From an uncultured Eubacteriales bacterium (GTDB taxonomy: Bacteria > Bacillota > Clostridia > Oscillospirales > Oscillospiraceae): 31,382 bases of DNA. A program made the translations under genes and the position numbers. The stretch is taken from contig URPU01000019.1 of assembly GCA_900549865.1 (NCBI GenBank), forward strand, positions 1 to 31,382. The letters run 5' to 3'. This document shows positions 30,577-31,382 of this stretch, piece after piece (position 1 is the first letter of the stretch; every line of letters begins with the position of its first letter). Below the pieces are notes generated by a model. The model was not told where the DNA came from. It did no database searches and saw only the letters and a program-made list of their open reading frames with translations.

Positions 30577-31278
30577 CTATCCCGGATTTGCCTCCTCGCC
30601 CAGCGCCTCGCGCAGTTTTTCAAGCGCGCGTTTTTCTATCCGCGACACGTATGAGCGGCTTATGCCGCACAGCTCCGCCGTCTCGCGCTGGGTTTTGGGC
30701 TTCATCCCGTTCAAGCCGTAGCGCAGCGTGATTATTGCGGCCTCGCGCGGCGTCAGCTCCTTTTCCATGTAGCCGCGCAGACTGCCGCATATCTCCTCGC
30801 TGCCTATTTTATCCGCCATGTCGTCCTCACTGGCGACGACGTCCATCACGGACAGGCCGTTGCCGTCGCTGTCAACATCCAGCGCATCCGAAAGACTCAT
30901 ATCCCCCGCCGTCTTGCGCTGCGAGCGAAAGTGCATGAGGATCTCATTTTCAATGCACCTGCTTGCGTATGTCGCAAGGCGGACGCCTTTATCCGCACGG
31001 TAGGTATTTATCCCCTTTATCAGGCCAATGGTGCCGATGGAGATCAGATCATCCACATCGTCGGTCTGGGTATAGTATTTTTTCATAATGTGCGCGACGA
31101 GGCGCAGATTGTGCTCCACAAGCACGTTCCTCGCCTCCACGTCGCCGTTCTCCGTCCAGAGCGCCAGATATTTCTGCTCATCCGCGGCGCTGAGCGGCCG
31201 GGGAAAGGAGTCGCCCGGCGATATGCGCAGCATGAGCAGCAGCCCGTTCAGCAGCAGTAAGACAGCACTGTCTATCAT
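30577..31278 (-). CDS. sigK: Sporulation-specific RNA polymerase sigma factor, pro-sigma-K
   Basis: Late mother-cell sigma factor, 233 aa. It has a hydrophobic pro-sequence (MIDSAVLLLLNGLLLMLRIS) as in B. subtilis pro-sigma-K, followed by FPRPLSAADEQKYL, region 2 (ARNVLVEHNLRLVAHIMKKY, DLISIGTIGLIKGINTY, LATYASRCIENEILMHFRS) and region 4 (QRETAELCGISRSYVSRIEKRALEKLR). The FPRPLS and VEHNLRLVAHI stretches fit SigK better than SigE. The start is ATG 31278, with GGAGG 7 nt upstream; the longer in-frame ATG at 31296 precedes that site. The gene is uninterrupted, so there is no skin-type element here. The 86 nt upstream to the window edge show no promoter I can defend. Confidence 0.93.
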   Translation of the reverse strand: MIDSAVLLLLNGLLLMLRISPGDSFPRPLSAADEQKYLALWTENGDVEARNVLVEHNLRLVAHIMKKYYTQTDDVDDLISIGTIGLIKGINTYRADKGVRLATYASRCIENEILMHFRSQRKTAGDMSLSDALDVDSDGNGLSVMDVVASEDDMADKIGSEEICGSLRGYMEKELTPREAAIITLRYGLNGMKPKTQRETAELCGISRSYVSRIEKRALEKLREALGEEANPG

Positions 31279-31382
31279 TTCCTCACCTCCGTTCATTCTA
31301 TTTCAGACCTGCTCGTACAAATTCGGCATGAAAACAATACGGCACGCAGAGCCGTCAGGCGTTGAGGCTGCTCCTGCCGCGG

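Noticed and set aside
31297..31382. Sigma-E or sigma-K promoter upstream of sigK
   Set aside because: No stretch satisfies CATAnnnT with suitable -35 spacing before the window ends.

Overview
The window reads as a contiguous piece of a GC-rich, spore-forming Clostridia chromosome, probably the Oscillospiraceae or a close relative. The evidence is the pro-sigma-K gene, the clostridial DUF4364 and DUF4830 families, the rimP-nusA-rnpM-ylxQ-infB-rbfA-nrnA-truB-ribF operon order, an ftsEX operon carrying secreted murein hydrolases, and strong AGGAGG ribosome binding sites. Almost every gene lies on the minus strand. No rRNA, tRNA, CRISPR array or insertion sequence was recognised.

Layout. Bases 9-2581 hold greA-lysS behind a perfect consensus promoter; the LysRS carries an extra C-terminal tRNA-binding domain. 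Bases 2578-8104 hold an envelope operon, ftsE-ftsX, two tandem LytM (M23) coiled-coil proteins, and an S41 processing-protease relative whose catalytic lysine is an arginine. Bases 8187-13453 are a mosaic of single genes, several with their own promoters: a PucR/CdaR-type regulator, an RsuA-type pseudouridine synthase, a DUF4830 protein, RidA, an MFS permease and a sortase. A cluster of perfect hairpins separates DUF4830 from ridA. A lone tyrosine recombinase (13588-14586) is the only sign of a mobile element. Bases 14847-19338 are a likely operon of a DUF4364 regulator, asnA, an MBOAT acyltransferase and its SGNH partner. A Cys-rich protein (19477-20283) follows, behind what looks like a sigma-K-type promoter. 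Bases 20356-29149 are the translation and RNA-maturation operon, rimP through ribF, ending with a lipoprotein gene. Bases 29345-31278 hold a VanY-type carboxypeptidase and sigK.

How the parts connect. FtsEX is expected to gate the two LytM proteins at the septum. MBOAT and SGNH form a transmembrane acyl-transfer pair. SigK would drive late mother-cell genes, and the Cys-rich gene has a promoter of that type. The rimP operon leader has a promoter followed by an intrinsic-terminator hairpin, the arrangement used for NusA autoregulation in Bacillus subtilis.

Most unusual signals: (1) a strict 14-bp-period AT-rich array of ten units directly downstream of sigK; (2) a run of six hairpins, four with perfect 9-bp stems, between DUF4830 and ridA, bounded by two copies of a 24-nt repeat. 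Neither is explained by any gene.
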